A stretch of 64,000 nucleotides of DNA from Paramecium sonneborni (GCA_905182985.1 CAJJDN010000018.1:507926-571925); one strand, 5' to 3'; counted from the stretch's first letter, positions 36,143 to 48,115 are shown. The notes: generated from the letters alone by a model not told the origin. Made by a program: numbers and translations.

Positions 36143-38092
36143 TCATTCTGGATTCTTTAAGTCCACATTTGTATTTCCATTAAGCATATGTGTAAGGATC
36201 TCTTTTGTATATTTTAATCTTTTTGCCATTTCATGATTTTAACTATCAAGTGCTGTTGCTAATGGATAATGACTTCTTTCTCCTAATTTATTAACATAAG
36301 TGACTAATTTATTTTCTGAGGATAATATGATTTCAGTTTTATCTGTAAAATTTACCTAAAAAAGAGAGAGAAAATTATAATACTTAAACTATCTTATTAG
36401 AAAGTCTAAACATGATAGCATGTCTTGTTTTCATCCATTTTTTTACATAAACTGATTAGAAAGGATCATATTCATTGATTTCTCCTTAAGCATTAGTTTT
36501 AGAATCAGCATCTAAATAAGATTTGAAATGTTAAAGTAAAGTAACTTTTTTCTATAATTCTTTAGGATAACTATTAATTGAATATTTTTCAATGGCATCC
36601 TATTTATCAGTGCCTTTTCTTTCTAAATATTCAAATTCTTATGTTTTAGGATCTAATATTATTTTAGTTGAATCATTAAAGAATACTCCAGTAGCACCAT
36701 TACTAAGTAGATATCCAAGTCCATATTTACTACTATAATCTACCCATCTTCTAACAAATATTTCATTTTTTTATTTTGTATTTTATTGATTTTACATAGT
36801 ACCACTAGTATAGAATTAATTAAGTGATTTAGTGCTTACTGATTATTTAAAATCTTATGGTTTTTAAGAGGATGGTCTTTGACTACTATTATATCCACCA
36901 TTATATCCAGTATTTAATCCAGATGTAGCTCCAAATTATTCTTCTAATAAAATATGGTTACTTAAGTACATCTCTCAGATGAAATATTAGGTCTAACTGT
37001 AGCCATTTTAGGATTTGATTAAGCAGTTTCTGAAGCTCTACTTGGTTATTGGAACTATTTATTATATTAAATAGAAGGAGGACAAGCTAAAGTTGACAAA
37101 GGTAAAACTCTAATAATGATTTTTATTTATAAGATTTTTACTTTGGAATAGTACCACCTGAATTCATAAAAGAATGTGCCATTATTTCATCTAATGTTGG
37201 TCTTTTATTAGGTTCAAGTACTAATATTTTTTAAATAAGTAATTTTGCATTATCTGATATTTAAACTTAATCTGGAAATGAATATTAATTCATTTTTATT
37301 TTTTTGTATGTTGATTTAACATCAGGTGTTTCAAAAGGTGGTTTACCAATTAACATTGCATAAATTATTACTCCAAGTGACCATACATCAACTTCAAATG
37401 AATGTCCCACTTTACCATCCAATACTTCTGGAGCTATATAATTAGGTGTTCCACAAATAGTTCTCTTTTTCTCTCCCTCAAATTCTAATTTAGTTGCTAA
37501 ACCAAAATCTCCCAATTTCAATTCCATGTTTTTATTTAGAAATAAATTTCCAAGTTTCAAACTACTTTCAATAAATAAATTACTCTCTATGTATCACATT
37601 ATTGTTATGTAAGTATTTTAATGCATTTATCATCTGTGCTACATAACACTATACTTCTATTTCTGTCAATCTCTTTCTTCTTTTTATTAATTCATTCAGT
37701 GTTTGATTGCAACATAGTTCCAATAAAATGTATACATTTTCATGATCTTCAAACACATGTTCAAATTAGACAACATTTGAATTCTATAAACTTTTGTGTA
37801 TTTTGATTTCTGACACCAGCTAACTCAATTATTTTCATATATACCTTCTAACGGGCTCTATTTCTTGTCAAAGAAGATTTTGCTATTATTTTTGCAGCCA
37901 GCACCTTCTTATTCTCTAAATTTGTAGCCTCATAACACTTTGCAAATCCTCCCTTCCCTAAAAACTTCCCTCTTTGATAACGTTTAATTGCCACCTCTCC
38001 ATTCACCTTTGTAATCTTCTCCTCAAATATTATTATTTGTTCACTTTATTTAACTTAACATCATACCCATCCTGATTATTATTTTCATCCAT
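36143..38092 (-). CDS. PLK: Polo-like kinase
   Basis: N-terminal kinase domain: [43 protein letters not shown], activation loop [20 protein letters not shown] and [17 protein letters not shown]. Introns of 23, 25 and 22 nt lie in the domain and a 34-nt one near the end. The C-terminal half has polo-box features: [32 protein letters not shown] and [20 protein letters not shown]. The LKLGNLFL and [10 protein letters not shown] signatures are specific to PLKs, which control basal-body duplication and mitosis. It begins 64 bp downstream side of the U2AF65-like start on the same strand. Confidence 0.93.
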
Positions 38093-38261
38093 TGAAGGTT
38101 GTTAGATATCTTTATATATTAAATTTATTATTATATCACTTTTTTATTACTCTATTCTTATTCACTTATCATCTCCTTATATATCAATTATCCATTTCTC
38201 AACATAATTCATTCATCTTCTCTCTATAATCCCTTCATTCATTCATTTATTTTACCTACTA

Positions 38262-38606
38262 TCACTTTTAATACTAATCTTTATTTTTTATTAACTATAT
38301 ACTAATCTTTCTCATTTCTACACTTATTTCTTAAAGTTACTCAAACTTTATCACTCTAATTTTAATTATTCTCAAAGACTCTATCCAAGTTTCACAAAAA
38401 ACATTTACAATTTTCTATTTTACTAAGACTTTCCCTTCTATTATCCAACTAATTGTTAACCAATTTCTCTATCTTAATTAAATTATGTTGTTTTAATACA
38501 CTCTCACATTATATAACTTCTTTAAAATTAAAATATTTTAATTAAACAAACTAATTTCATTTACTGTTTAATATTTAATCATCTAATAATATCTAATTAA
38601 ACTCAT
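38262..38606 (-). CDS. Possible small gene (doubtful)
   Basis: A minus-strand frame from ATG 38606 (MSLIRYYQMIKYQTVNEISL) stays open for 114 codons to TGA 38262-38264. A possible 28-nt intron in the middle would swap an unlikely hydrophobic segment for a more protein-like one (NNQLDNRRESLSKIEN). No motif is seen. It lies in a 1.16-kb region otherwise without genes, and could be chance. Confidence 0.35.
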
Positions 38607-39255
38607 TTTTTTTAAATTAATAAATCAAAGCTTTATATACAAATAATTACTTTGAAATTTATTCCAACTAAAAACAAAAATTGACTTTCAAATATTAATT
38701 TAATTATATCTATGTGATTTGGAAGTTCAGAGTTTTAACTTTAGAGAGCAAATTATAAATAACTAATATTATTAGATAAATAAAATCAATATAAAAAGCA
38801 TAAATAATAACATTTTATGATATCTTAAATCATATGTATATTAAAAAGTAATATTTTAAATCATTTTAAAATCTATTACTTTTAATTTTTATTATTAAGA
38901 AACTAATGAATCAGATTTTCCCTTAACATTCTATAATATGTATGACTATTATAATGAATAGTAGAAAGAAATAATATGTATTGTAATTGTAAAAATTGAA
39001 ATAATTTGAGTAGAGATTTAAATATAATTTTATAATTAAAAGTTGTTCAATGAATGGAATATACAAGTTCTTATAATTAAGATGTGAAGCTTAATATTTA
39101 ATTTGATGAATGCTTAAATGAAAATATATTAAAATAGAGATAGATTTTCTTTGAGATGAGGAAGGGGTTAAATAAAAAGATATAAGAAAAGCATTAATAG
39201 TGTATTTGTTTATTTTTATTTTAAAATTTAAAATAAATCAAATCCATTATTTTGC
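38607..39255. other. Long intergenic region
   Basis: About 650 bp of very A+T-rich sequence upstream of the ribosomal protein gene. I see no frame of coding character on either strand. It should contain the S10 promoter, but nothing specific stands out. Confidence 0.5.
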
Positions 39256-39717
39256 ATGGTTCAAGTCAAGAGATAAGACAGAAGAAAAGTCTATGAATAT
39301 TTGTTGTTGGAAGGTGTGATTGTCATAAAGAAGGTAATATTTAATAGAAATTCATAAGGATATGGCTCTCCCAGTTCATGCTGAAACAGGAGTAAAGAAT
39401 TTAGAAGTTTGGATGCTATTGAGAAGTTTAAGAGACAAGAAGTTAGTTGATTTAGTATTTTCATGGCAATACTACTATTATTATCTCAAGGCTGAAGGTG
39501 TAAAATATGTCAGAGATAAGTTGGGTATAATGAAATAATCTAACAATAAGGCATTGTTGAAGATGTTATTCCAGCTACTTTTAAGAAGGCTGATAAAAAG
39601 TTCGAAGAAGATGTTACTGAAAGAAGAGGTCCAAGAGGCAATAAACCATTTGGTAGAGGTGGAAATAGAGGACCAAGAAGAGCTGAAGAATAAACAGAAA
39701 CAACAGCATAACAATGA
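39256..39717 (+). CDS. RPS10: 40S ribosomal protein S10
   Basis: 136 residues after introns of 25 and 26 nt. The sequence follows eukaryotic S10 (eS10) closely: QDRRKVYEYLLLEGVIVIKK, LPVHAETGVKNLEVWMLLRS, FSWQYYYYYLKAEGVKYVRD, then KLGIVEDVIPATFKKADKKF and a Gly/Arg tail (ERRGPRGNKPFGRGGNRGPR). The family length is 165 in animals, and the shorter tail here is usual for protists. It is a component of the small-subunit head. The two intron positions are supported by exact recovery of the conserved frame, so this gene is the best local proof of the code and the intron size. Confidence 0.97.
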
Positions 39718-39761
39718 AATTGATACATACAATCGTACAATATATATAAATGGTTCATCTC

Positions 39762-41252
39762 TCAATCACGCTTTTTCTTCTCACCAACTTTTTCACATTT
39801 GTCTTCTCCTGGCATTCCTAAAAACATTTTTTATATTTTTCTGTCCAAATCCTTATATAATATACGCATCACAATCATAAATGATATTAAAACACTTCCT
39901 ATTATTATGATTGTAATTATTAAATTAAAATGATAATTTCCTCTTCTCTCATACATTAAATCTATAGAATTCACAGAACTTGACACTTTTGCAAATGTAT
40001 TTATTAATGCAACTAATTCATTTCTCTTTAATCTACCAGAAAACTCACTTGGAGATTCAGAAAATAAAATCTTTAATGCTGTTCCTAATCCATATGTTTA
40101 CATTTTTCCAAATACTTTACATTTCTAGCATTCTACACAATCCATTATTCTACTAATATTATGTATATATCTCTAATAATCCTTTTTTTATTCCTATGTT
40201 AAAATTTAAAGTTATTACAAATGTTATTTATTTAAAAAATTATTATTCATCAAAAGGTCTTGAACATTATGAATTACTTAAAGCTAAAATTTGATTTAAC
40301 AATTATTTTGATCTCAAATCATCCTCAAAAGATAAAGAATTTATGTCATATGATTAAATTCCAGGAGTAGCCAAAATTATTGCTCGAAATAAGACAGAAT
40401 ATAGAAAGAAGAGATTCTTTATTCTTTCAGGATGATTTCCAACTCTTTGAAAATATAATGAGTAATTTGGATATGTCTTATTAGTCTTTAAATCTACATA
40501 AAATTCACTTAATTAAGTTGAAATAGATGTATGTAATCCAGATATTAATTTATTTAAAGCTCGCTTTTCTTTACACATTTCAGCTATAGAACCTCATAAT
40601 AAAAATCTATGCAAATACCTTAGTAGCAATTTTCTTTATATATCACATCCCATATATGTTAACCTTAATATCCTGTAAAAGCTTCTGGATTTAATTTTAA
40701 ATCAACATAAACTCCCTTATCATTTTCAACATCTTCTACATGCCATATCCATTCAGAAGGTTCTTTAAAAAATACTTTTAAAAATTACATAGATATCTTT
40801 CTGAATCCCAAAAGGCAAAATCATCTTTTGGATTATTTATAGGCCAAGACTATGGGGATAACCAATTTGATGGAATCTAATTAAATAATAAATTTAATTA
40901 CTTCTGATGAATTGCATGTACAAATAACACATTTTTTACTAGTGCATATGTATTCACCAATTCCAAAAGGACAATCATTTTCTAAATTTACTCTGAAAAT
41001 TTTGAAATATTTTTTGTACTGATAAAGTTTTAGGAATTCTTACACTCAATTCATCTAATAATGGAAATATTTATTCATTTATGTTTTTCAAAGTCTACAA
41101 ATCTTAACAACTATCTTCAACAATTCCTTCATAATGAAATTCTTTTTCTAACTTTATATGCTGACATTTTATAATACCAAAATGTAATTAATAGTTGAGA
41201 TTATTAATGCCACTATCTCTACATAAATTAACCATTTTATGCATTTTCCCAT
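39762..41252 (-). CDS. ERO1: ERO1-family ER oxidoreductin
   Basis: About 460 residues with introns of 26, 25 and 25 nt and others. It shows FKIFRVNLENDCPFGIGEYI, WLSPQSWPINNPKDDFAFWD and, near the end, RIMDCVECQKCKVFGKMQTY-like text (MDCVECQKCKVFGKMQ, GLGTALKILFSE), the ERO1 active-site CxxC and FAD region. ERO1 oxidises protein disulfide isomerase in the ER. The N-terminus (WLIYVEIVALIISTINYIL) is a signal peptide or anchor, and a second hydrophobic helix near the C-terminus (IITIIIIGSVLISFMIVM) precedes a basic tail (KVGEKKKRD). An in-frame ATG at 41351 would add 33 charged residues. Confidence 0.9.
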
Positions 41253-41441
41253 TATTTTTAATTCCCATTATTTCTTTATTCTACGTCTTTCTTTTTCTTC
41301 CCTTAGTAAAGAAATTTCATCTTTTGTTTCATTTTCTTCCTAAAGTTTCATAATTTTGGAAATTTAAAATATAAATTTTTGAATTTAATCATTATTGATT
41401 GAATATAAACATTAGTAATAAATTTAGAATAAATCAAAATG

Positions 41442-42285
41442 TCATTTGTATTTTTGACCACTAGTTGATCTTTAAGCTCTTTAACTTATAGAAATTAGCT
41501 AAGCTGTTTTTTCAGCCAATCTTTTGAGTGTATAAATTTCATCATTTCTTTAGCCCAATAAATCATTTAAACGTTCAATTTCATCTATTAACATTTAAAT
41601 TTTTTAATCCTTTTCTTTATCATTAGCAACTTATTTTTGTTAGATTTAAACTTTCGAATATTTAATTTTCCATGAATTTATATCTTCATTGGCTAATTTT
41701 AAAGATTCTTCCTTCTATTTTAATTATTCTTATAAAGAATGGATAGTTTTTTCCATATCTGTAATATTTTATATAAATTTGGACTTTAATTCATCTTCAT
41801 CTTATTATTTATGAATTTATTGTTTCAACTCTAGAAATAGATTGAACATATTACCTTATAACTATTATAGCCTTGTAGAATCTAATTCAGCATATCGAAT
41901 TTTCCATGATTATATTTCTTCTGTTTGTTAAATAAGTTTTGTAGAAGAATCTTGAAATACTATTTATATATCTGTTAATTCTCGATACAATTGTTCTGCT
42001 TATTATTTTGATTTTTCATTCTAATATAAATTGAATTTGAAATACATCTTAAAATCTAATATCAGATAATTCTTTAACCAATATAAGTTCATGTTCAATA
42101 CCTTTTAATTTATTGATTTGAATTTCTTATTCCATGATTTAGCGTCTTAATTATTCATTTTCTTAAATTTTATCGTTCAATTAGAGATTAACTTTTTTGT
42201 TCTCTTCAACTAATTAATTAATTCTTAATTCTAACTGATTGCTAAAAAATGAATGGAGTATAGTACCTGAAGTCTCTTTTTTCAT
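41442..42285 (-). CDS. Coiled-coil protein
   Basis: 272 residues after one 25-nt intron. From the start MKKETSGTILHSFFSNQLEL nearly the whole chain is coiled coil with heptads of Leu/Ile (INQLVEENKKVNLQLNDKI, QIMEQEIQINKLKGIEHEL, LIDEIERLNDLLGQRNDE). It ends QRAQRSTSGQKYK. There is no globular domain. Proteins of this kind are common in basal bodies and the ciliate cortex, but nothing specific is visible. The next gene on the same strand, ERO1, begins about 90-190 bp further on. Confidence 0.85.
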
Positions 42286-42594
42286 TTTCAATACTATGAA
42301 TGCTATGCTTTTTAATATTCTATACAACAGGAGACAATGGATTAGATTTGGAAGGGAGGTGAGTTTAACATATTGGAGATAATTTCATTTAATAATTAAA
42401 TATAACAGATAATTGTTGATGAAGCTAAAAAAAGATAATAAATATAATAAATATAAAGTAAATAAAATTGGAACTAAGAAAATGAGTTAGATTTGAATAA
42501 AGATAAAAATAGATTATGAATTAAGTAATGAATCTAATATAATAATAATAAACTGTATTGAATAACTTAATATATTTAATTGAATAAAATACAA
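42286..42594. other. Intergenic spacer, divergent promoters
   Basis: About 310 bp between the divergent starts of the coiled-coil gene and the phosphodiesterase gene. A+T-rich. A short part could belong to an unrecognised first exon of the phosphodiesterase gene, whose 5' structure is unclear. Confidence 0.5.
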
Positions 42595-44588
42595 ATGTTG
42601 CCATCAAACTCTGATTCTTAATAGAGAAGTCTTGAGAATCCTGATAAATAGACAATGAGAGTGGATTCTACAAAGAGAAATGATAAATTAATAGAGGTTC
42701 CTAGAAAGAAGCTGAATATGAGGTAAATTGAATTCAGCGAATAGTTAGATTGTATTCTGAATCTGAATAGAAGTTTTAAGATTATGTTAATTCAAAGATT
42801 GTTACAATAAGTATTATAGCATTAGTTGGAGCATATGCAATATTAATATTTGTTATTGTGGCTCTTGAAGAATTGCTAGATGAAATATAATTCAATAATA
42901 TATCATCAATTTTAAGTTGGATTGAACTTGGCATATTAATTGTATTTATCTTAGAAATTTTTGTTGGATTATATGCTTGGGGTATAAAGGTATTTTTAAT
43001 ATTAAAATGTAGAAATATTACAAAGATAAATGGTTGATTTTAGACACTCTAATTATTTTATTATCACTTTTTTTTGTGATATTTGAATTAGCAGATTAAA
43101 AGACGTCTAATGTTATTAAAGTAATTTAGGCAGTTTTTCGATTTTTAAGAATCTTTCTTTTAATAAGGAAAGCATAAACATTTAGAAGATTGGCTACAAT
43201 ATCTACAATATCTACACCTGCAGAGAAGATAGTGAGATTTTTAGCTGAATTAAAAGAAGTGTTGGAAGATGAAAATATGAAATTAGATATTGATTATTGT
43301 ATTGACAAAATAGGAAACAATTAATTGTATTAGATGGGTAAATTAGATGAAGATAATGCTGAAGTAATTAAATAGTTAGAATTATTAAGGCTATGGCCTG
43401 GCTTAATTAAAGTTAATAAGGTAGAGCTGATATCAAACGAATTGTTACTAATGAATAATAGTAATAGTAAGTACAATAAAAGAAGGTTATAGCTAATTTT
43501 TAAAAATTGAATATCCCAAAAAGAGTAAATTTATAAATGATATCACATAGTTACTAGATATTTTATTAAAATAACATGATGATCTTTATATTGATCCATT
43601 TGATTGTGATAAATTAAGTGGAGGAGAAGGTTTAGTCAATTTGATGTTGTTTTTCTTTGAAAATTATAATCTTTTTGATGTCTTCTTAATTAAACCTAAA
43701 GTAGTGAGAAGTTATTTTGAAGAAGTAATGAAAGGATATCATGATAATCCATATCATAATAAAGTTCATGCTTAAGATGTTGCATAAACTTGTAATTTTC
43801 TTTTAAGTAAATGCAAATTTATTGAAATTGGATAATTAGATGAATAAGATATTGCTTGTGTTCTTATTGCTGGAGCAATTCATGATTATGGACATCCAGG
43901 TCTTACTAATGCATTCCTTATCAATAGTAGAAATGAATTAGCTCTTACTTATAATGATTAAAGTGTATTAGAAATGTTTCATCCTTCTTAATGTTTCAAG
44001 ATTGCATGGGGTAATCAAAAAGTTAACATTTTTGAAAATTTACAATTCTAAAAATACAGACGTATTAGAGAATCTATTATCTTAATGGTACTTTCTACAG
44101 ATATGGCTCATCATGCTTCAGAATTAGCTATTACAAATAGTAGAATTGCTGCACGTATGCATTTTATAAATAATATTTTTAATAGCTGACTTTGAACCTA
44201 ATGGCAAAGATAAACAAAGATTAATGGATTTGATTGTTCATTCTTCAGATGTTTCTAATCCTACTAAAAGTTTTGAAATCTATAAATAATGGACAGAAAA
44301 AGTTTTAACTGAATTTTGGCTATAAGGAGATAAAGAGAGAGAACTTGGATTACCAATCTCTTATTTATGCAATCGATACACTACCAATACTGCTGAAGCA
44401 TAAGTTGGGTACTCTTTCAATTTTATATTAGATTTATCGATTATGTTGTGAAACCTACTTTCGCAAGCATCTTAGGATTCTTACCAGCTTATGAACCTTT
44501 CTTTTAAAATTTAGACAAAAATAAAGCTAAATGGCAAGAACTCATAGAATATTATAAACAATAATTAGCTTCTATTCAACCTAAATGA
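42595..44588 (+). CDS. Voltage-sensor domain fused to cyclic-nucleotide phosphodiesterase
   Basis: About 620 residues. After a hydrophilic start (MLPSNSDSQQRSLENPDK) come four membrane helices: S1 IVTISIIALVGAYAILIFVI, S2 WIELGILIVFILEIFVGLYA, S3 WLILDTLIILLSLFFVIFEL with an Asp, and S4 FRFLRIFLLIRKAQTFRRL, where Arg occurs at four of six every-third positions. A helical linker leads to a class I PDE domain: HNKVHAQDV, GAIHDYGHPGLTNAF, ELALTYNDQSVLEMFH, LSTDMAHH, HSSDVSNPT and GDKERELGLPIS. Introns of 23, 31 and 23 nt fit well. All metal-binding His/Asp are present. No pore helices follow S4. The frame change near 42710-42760 is unresolved, so the first ~40 codons are uncertain. Confidence 0.85.
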
Positions 44589-44592
44589 AATT

Positions 44593-45730
44593 ATGATTAA
44601 TTATAATTAAATATATGTTGCAGTTCGCATTAAAGCATTTCTAAATGTTTAAGACATAAATTAAAGTTGTATATCATCCTTCACAGATGTATTAATATTA
44701 CTAATTAAAATATTAGAAATCAATAGTTATATCCAAATCTGATCTTTATGAATAATAATATGAATTTAATCAAATTTTTGATACACAGTGTGATCAAGAA
44801 TAAATTTATTTGTGTGTTCTCCATCCTATGGTTTAAGAAGCTTTGAAAGGAATAAGTTCAAATTTAATTATTTATGGTTCATAAGGAAGCGGTAAAACAT
44901 ATTCTCTTTTTGGAACTATTGGCTCTTTTTTTACCTTAAAATAAGGTTTAATCAGCTTAGAAAGTGGTATTGCAATAAGAATGATTCATGTAAATATTTA
45001 GAATCTATGTTTTTAGTATTTACACTAATTAAAATAACTATAAGAGTTAAGAATTTATATAATTGATAATGAATTAATTATTAATCATTTAACTACGAAT
45101 TCATAGTCTAATTGGATAGAATTAGCTAAACAATTATATGAAGTCATTCAAAACCTTAATGATTCCATTGTTCACGTTATTATAGAAATAAAAACGATGC
45201 TAAATTCAAAAATTAAAATCATTTAAATTGGATCCATAAGCAAAGGAACTTCAGGATAGATGGTTACTCATAATAAGAGCATTTTTACATTACATAGATG
45301 TATTCAGTGTATATTAGATTAATAAAAATTAAAAAAAATAGTTTAGATGCAAAGAATATATATACCCTTTAGAGAATCAAAATTGACTAATTTATTATCA
45401 AATTCTTTTTTAGGATAAGCATAGTTAAAAATTATTCTTTGTTTAGCTCCTACTAAAATAGATGATGCTTTGGGTACACTTTAATTTGGATAATAATTTC
45501 AATAAATCAAAATTATTAAAGAATAATAAGCTTAATTATCTATTTAATAGTAATTTTAAACCCAATCATAACTTTAATTAAATGAATTTAATTCAATGAC
45601 GACTTAGAGCTAAACTCAGGAGATGTTACCAATTCATTATCATTTATAAAAAATTTAAGAATTGAATGATAAATACGAATCCATTATTCACTACTTACAA
45701 TAAAAAATAATTAAATATAAAAATAAATGA
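44593..45730 (+). CDS. Kinesin motor protein (short, divergent)
   Basis: 360 residues after introns of 28 and 27 nt. The motor begins at the N-terminus (IYVAVRIKAFLNVQDINQS), has the P-loop IIYGSQGSGKTYSLFG, and the C-terminal motor segment IPFRESKLTNLLSNSFLGQA, LCLAPTKIDDALGTLQFGQQ. The switch I and switch II regions are poorly kept: IQIGSISKGTSG sits where VDLAGSE is expected, so ATP-hydrolysis activity is doubtful. A short Gln-rich helical tail ends KYKNK. Further coding-like sequence at 45830-45950 (SLNDYQDFRSQRYKLEAYQ) could be a missed exon. The ATG lies only 4 bp after the stop of the phosphodiesterase gene. Confidence 0.82.
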
Positions 45731-45938
45731 AATCTATTTATTGTATATAAATTAATATTCGATTTAATATAAATAATCTCATTTTCTTTATCAAACTCTT
45801 TCAAATTTTTAATTAAAAATGAATAAATTTTGATTACATTGAAAATTATCATAATAAAGGAAGTTTATTAAATTTATTAAAATTATCATTAAATGATTAT
45901 CAAGATTTCAGATCTTAAAGATATAAATTAGAGGCATA

Positions 45939-46307
45939 TCAAAGGATTAAATACTATTTACTTTCTTTCTTTTCCATTTTTTTTAGATTCTCTAAATAAG
46001 TTAAGGTTCTTATTTATAATTTTTTTGCCTTTCTTTATCCTACTGGAAAGGTTTTCTTGTTTTTTGATTAATTATTTTTGTTTCTATTTAAATTTTTTGT
46101 TATAATTCTTCTTATAATCTTATTTCTTCTATTTAAATAATTTTATTTGACAAAATAGTTTTCTTAAATCTTTTTGTTATATATTACTAAAATTTAACGT
46201 CTTTTTTCATTTTCATATTTTTATTCTTAATATTTTTTTTTTAATTAACCCTATTTTAAAGAATTTAATATGTTAATTTGATGGATCTTTCTTTTTCTCT
46301 TTTTCAT
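45939..46307 (-). CDS. Possible small, very basic protein
   Basis: A minus-strand frame of 122 codons from ATG 46307 (MKKRKRKIHQINILNSLKQG) to TGA 45939-45941, about a third Lys and Arg (KNKKTFPVGQRKAKKLQIRT). The plus strand of the same tract is an unlikely run of Phe/Leu/Ile codons, which favours the minus reading. It is convergent with the kinesin gene. No domain; nucleic-acid binding is only suggested by charge. Confidence 0.5.
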
Positions 46308-46527
46308 TTACAGTTTACTGTATAGATTAAAAAGAATTATCTATAATTTAAAAAAGTAAAAATGAAATTCTTTTCAAGATTACATTTAATTCTTTTTATA
46401 TTAGAAACTTTGAGAGAGGACAATTAATAAATAATAAACAAGTATTAATTTGAAATTTACTATTATAAATAAAGCGTAATATAGGAAAATATAAAATAGA
46501 GATGAAATATATAAAAAAATCTAAATT

Positions 46528-47367
46528 TCAGCGTTTAACATTAATAAGGTTCTTGATTTTAGTTAGACTATCTTTAACACTTTGGAAATATTGTTTCATT
46601 CTATTTCTCATTTGTTCAGCTTCTTCTAAATTCATGTTTTCGTTTACATCAAATTATTGTGTAGAAAATTTTTAATTAGGATTTCTTTTCATTTATGAGT
46701 CAACTTCTCTGTTTATTTAAGCAATTTATTTAGCAAACATCATTTCTGATTCACTATTTTTAATATTGATTTTAGGAGTTGTAACTTAAGTTGTACGTTC
46801 CCAAACTTCGGGTAATTTTTGAATAGATTTTGATTTAATTTAAATGTTTGGTAAATGTCTATTTAATGGATTGGGATCATAAATTCCTATTGCAGGTATT
46901 TGTGATGTTAGTGTCTTTGTACTTCTACTTATTAATTAATGTTTATGATTTAATCCTTTTTATTGTTTTCTCATTTATTAGCCCCTTTCAACTGATGTAT
47001 GATTTAAAGTATAAGATTTAACATCTATTGTTTTATGTAATTCATCATTCTTCTAGTTTGTTGGTATTAATGTCACGTACTTTGTAATTGGATCATATTT
47101 TGGTGTGTCTAATTCTGTATTTAATTTTGATTTAATTATTGAATCTGCTAATAAAGAGTTAACTTATTCACTGGTTCTATGTTTGACACTCTTTTAATTT
47201 GAATTCATCGGATAAATTTCAGTATTTGCTAATCTTCCTAGTTAATTCCTTTCAAATATAAATGGTACAAATTTCCCTTCAGTTGAATAGAATTTTTCAG
47301 GTTTATCTCCAAAAGGATAATAATTAGATCCATTGTGTAAGAAATTTAATAAACTTGTCTTTTACAT
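46528..47367 (-). CDS. Uncharacterised intronless protein
   Basis: 279 residues in a single exon, from ATG 47367 (MQKTSLLNFLHNGSNYYPFG) to TGA 46528-46530. It is hydrophilic, Lys/Thr/Asn/Gln-rich, with predicted helices only at the end (NLEEAEQMRNRMKQYFQSVK, DSLTKIKNLINVKR). No known motif, signal peptide or membrane helix. It is one of the few genes here without an intron. Confidence 0.78.
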
Positions 47368-47496
47368 AATTAATAATATAAAAAATAAAACTAACATATC
47401 AATTACTTGATTAAAAACTATTTCAACATATTGATCTTAACACACATACATTTATATTTGATTTTAGACTTTCAAATTTCAAAAAGTAAAATTATT

Positions 47497-48114
47497 GTTG
47501 CGAATTTGGCTAAAGAAAAAAAATAGTTCTCATCTAGTTGTTCATCAACTTTTGAATATTAAAATTTTTTAGCAGTTTAATTAGAAAGTTTTTTAGAAAT
47601 ACTTCAATATATTATCTAATTAATAAAGATGTAATTTCTTAAATTAATTTTACTTCAAAAATTATAGAAATTATGGATTTCAGAATTAAATAAAAATTGA
47701 TAATGTTTTTAAGATAATATTTTGAATAAAGTAATTTCGTCAGTTAATCTATCAAATTTCAATGTGATTAATCATAATAAGAATATCTAGATTTTAATCA
47801 ATATCCAGATATAATTCTTATTGCATCAGTTATTCTAAATTTTAATAATGGTTAGAGATAAAAACTTAAAAAAAATAACAGTTGATTTTAGAAAAATTTT
47901 GGATAAAATTAGTAATTTCTAATTCATAATCAATGAACCATAAAATATCTCCATTAATTATGATTATTTAAAAATAATTATTGATATAAGAAATTATATT
48001 ATTAAAAAAATAGTGATTTTTGAATTTAATAAATATAAAATTATTCAAATTGATAATAATATTTACATAATTTCATAAAAAATTATATAAATATATATAT
48101 ATATATTAAGTTGA
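47497..48114 (+). CDS. Possible coding region (doubtful)
   Basis: The ~750-bp space between two minus-strand genes contains a plus-strand frame open for about 135 codons (about 47710-48114) with some helical character (MVRDKNLKKITVDFRKILDK, NYDYLKIIIDIRNYIIKK). No start or upstream exon could be fixed, and it ends 1 bp before the stop of the convergent gene. Its very high Ile/Asn/Lys content could simply reflect A+T-rich DNA. Confidence 0.3.
48089..48107. repeat. AT dinucleotide run
   Basis: A short alternating A/T stretch immediately beyond the stop of the gene at 48116. Simple sequence in a 3' flank. Confidence 0.6.
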
Positions 48115-48115
48115 T

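Noticed and set aside
39554..39880. Standard-code frame overlapping ribosomal protein S10
   Set aside because: It ignores the two introns and the reassigned stops; the S10 reading is unambiguous.
42700..42770. A 15-nt intron (GTAAATTGAATTCAG) in the phosphodiesterase gene
   Set aside because: It gives a plausible local reading, but 15 nt is below every other intron here, and the upstream frame still does not join. Left as unresolved.
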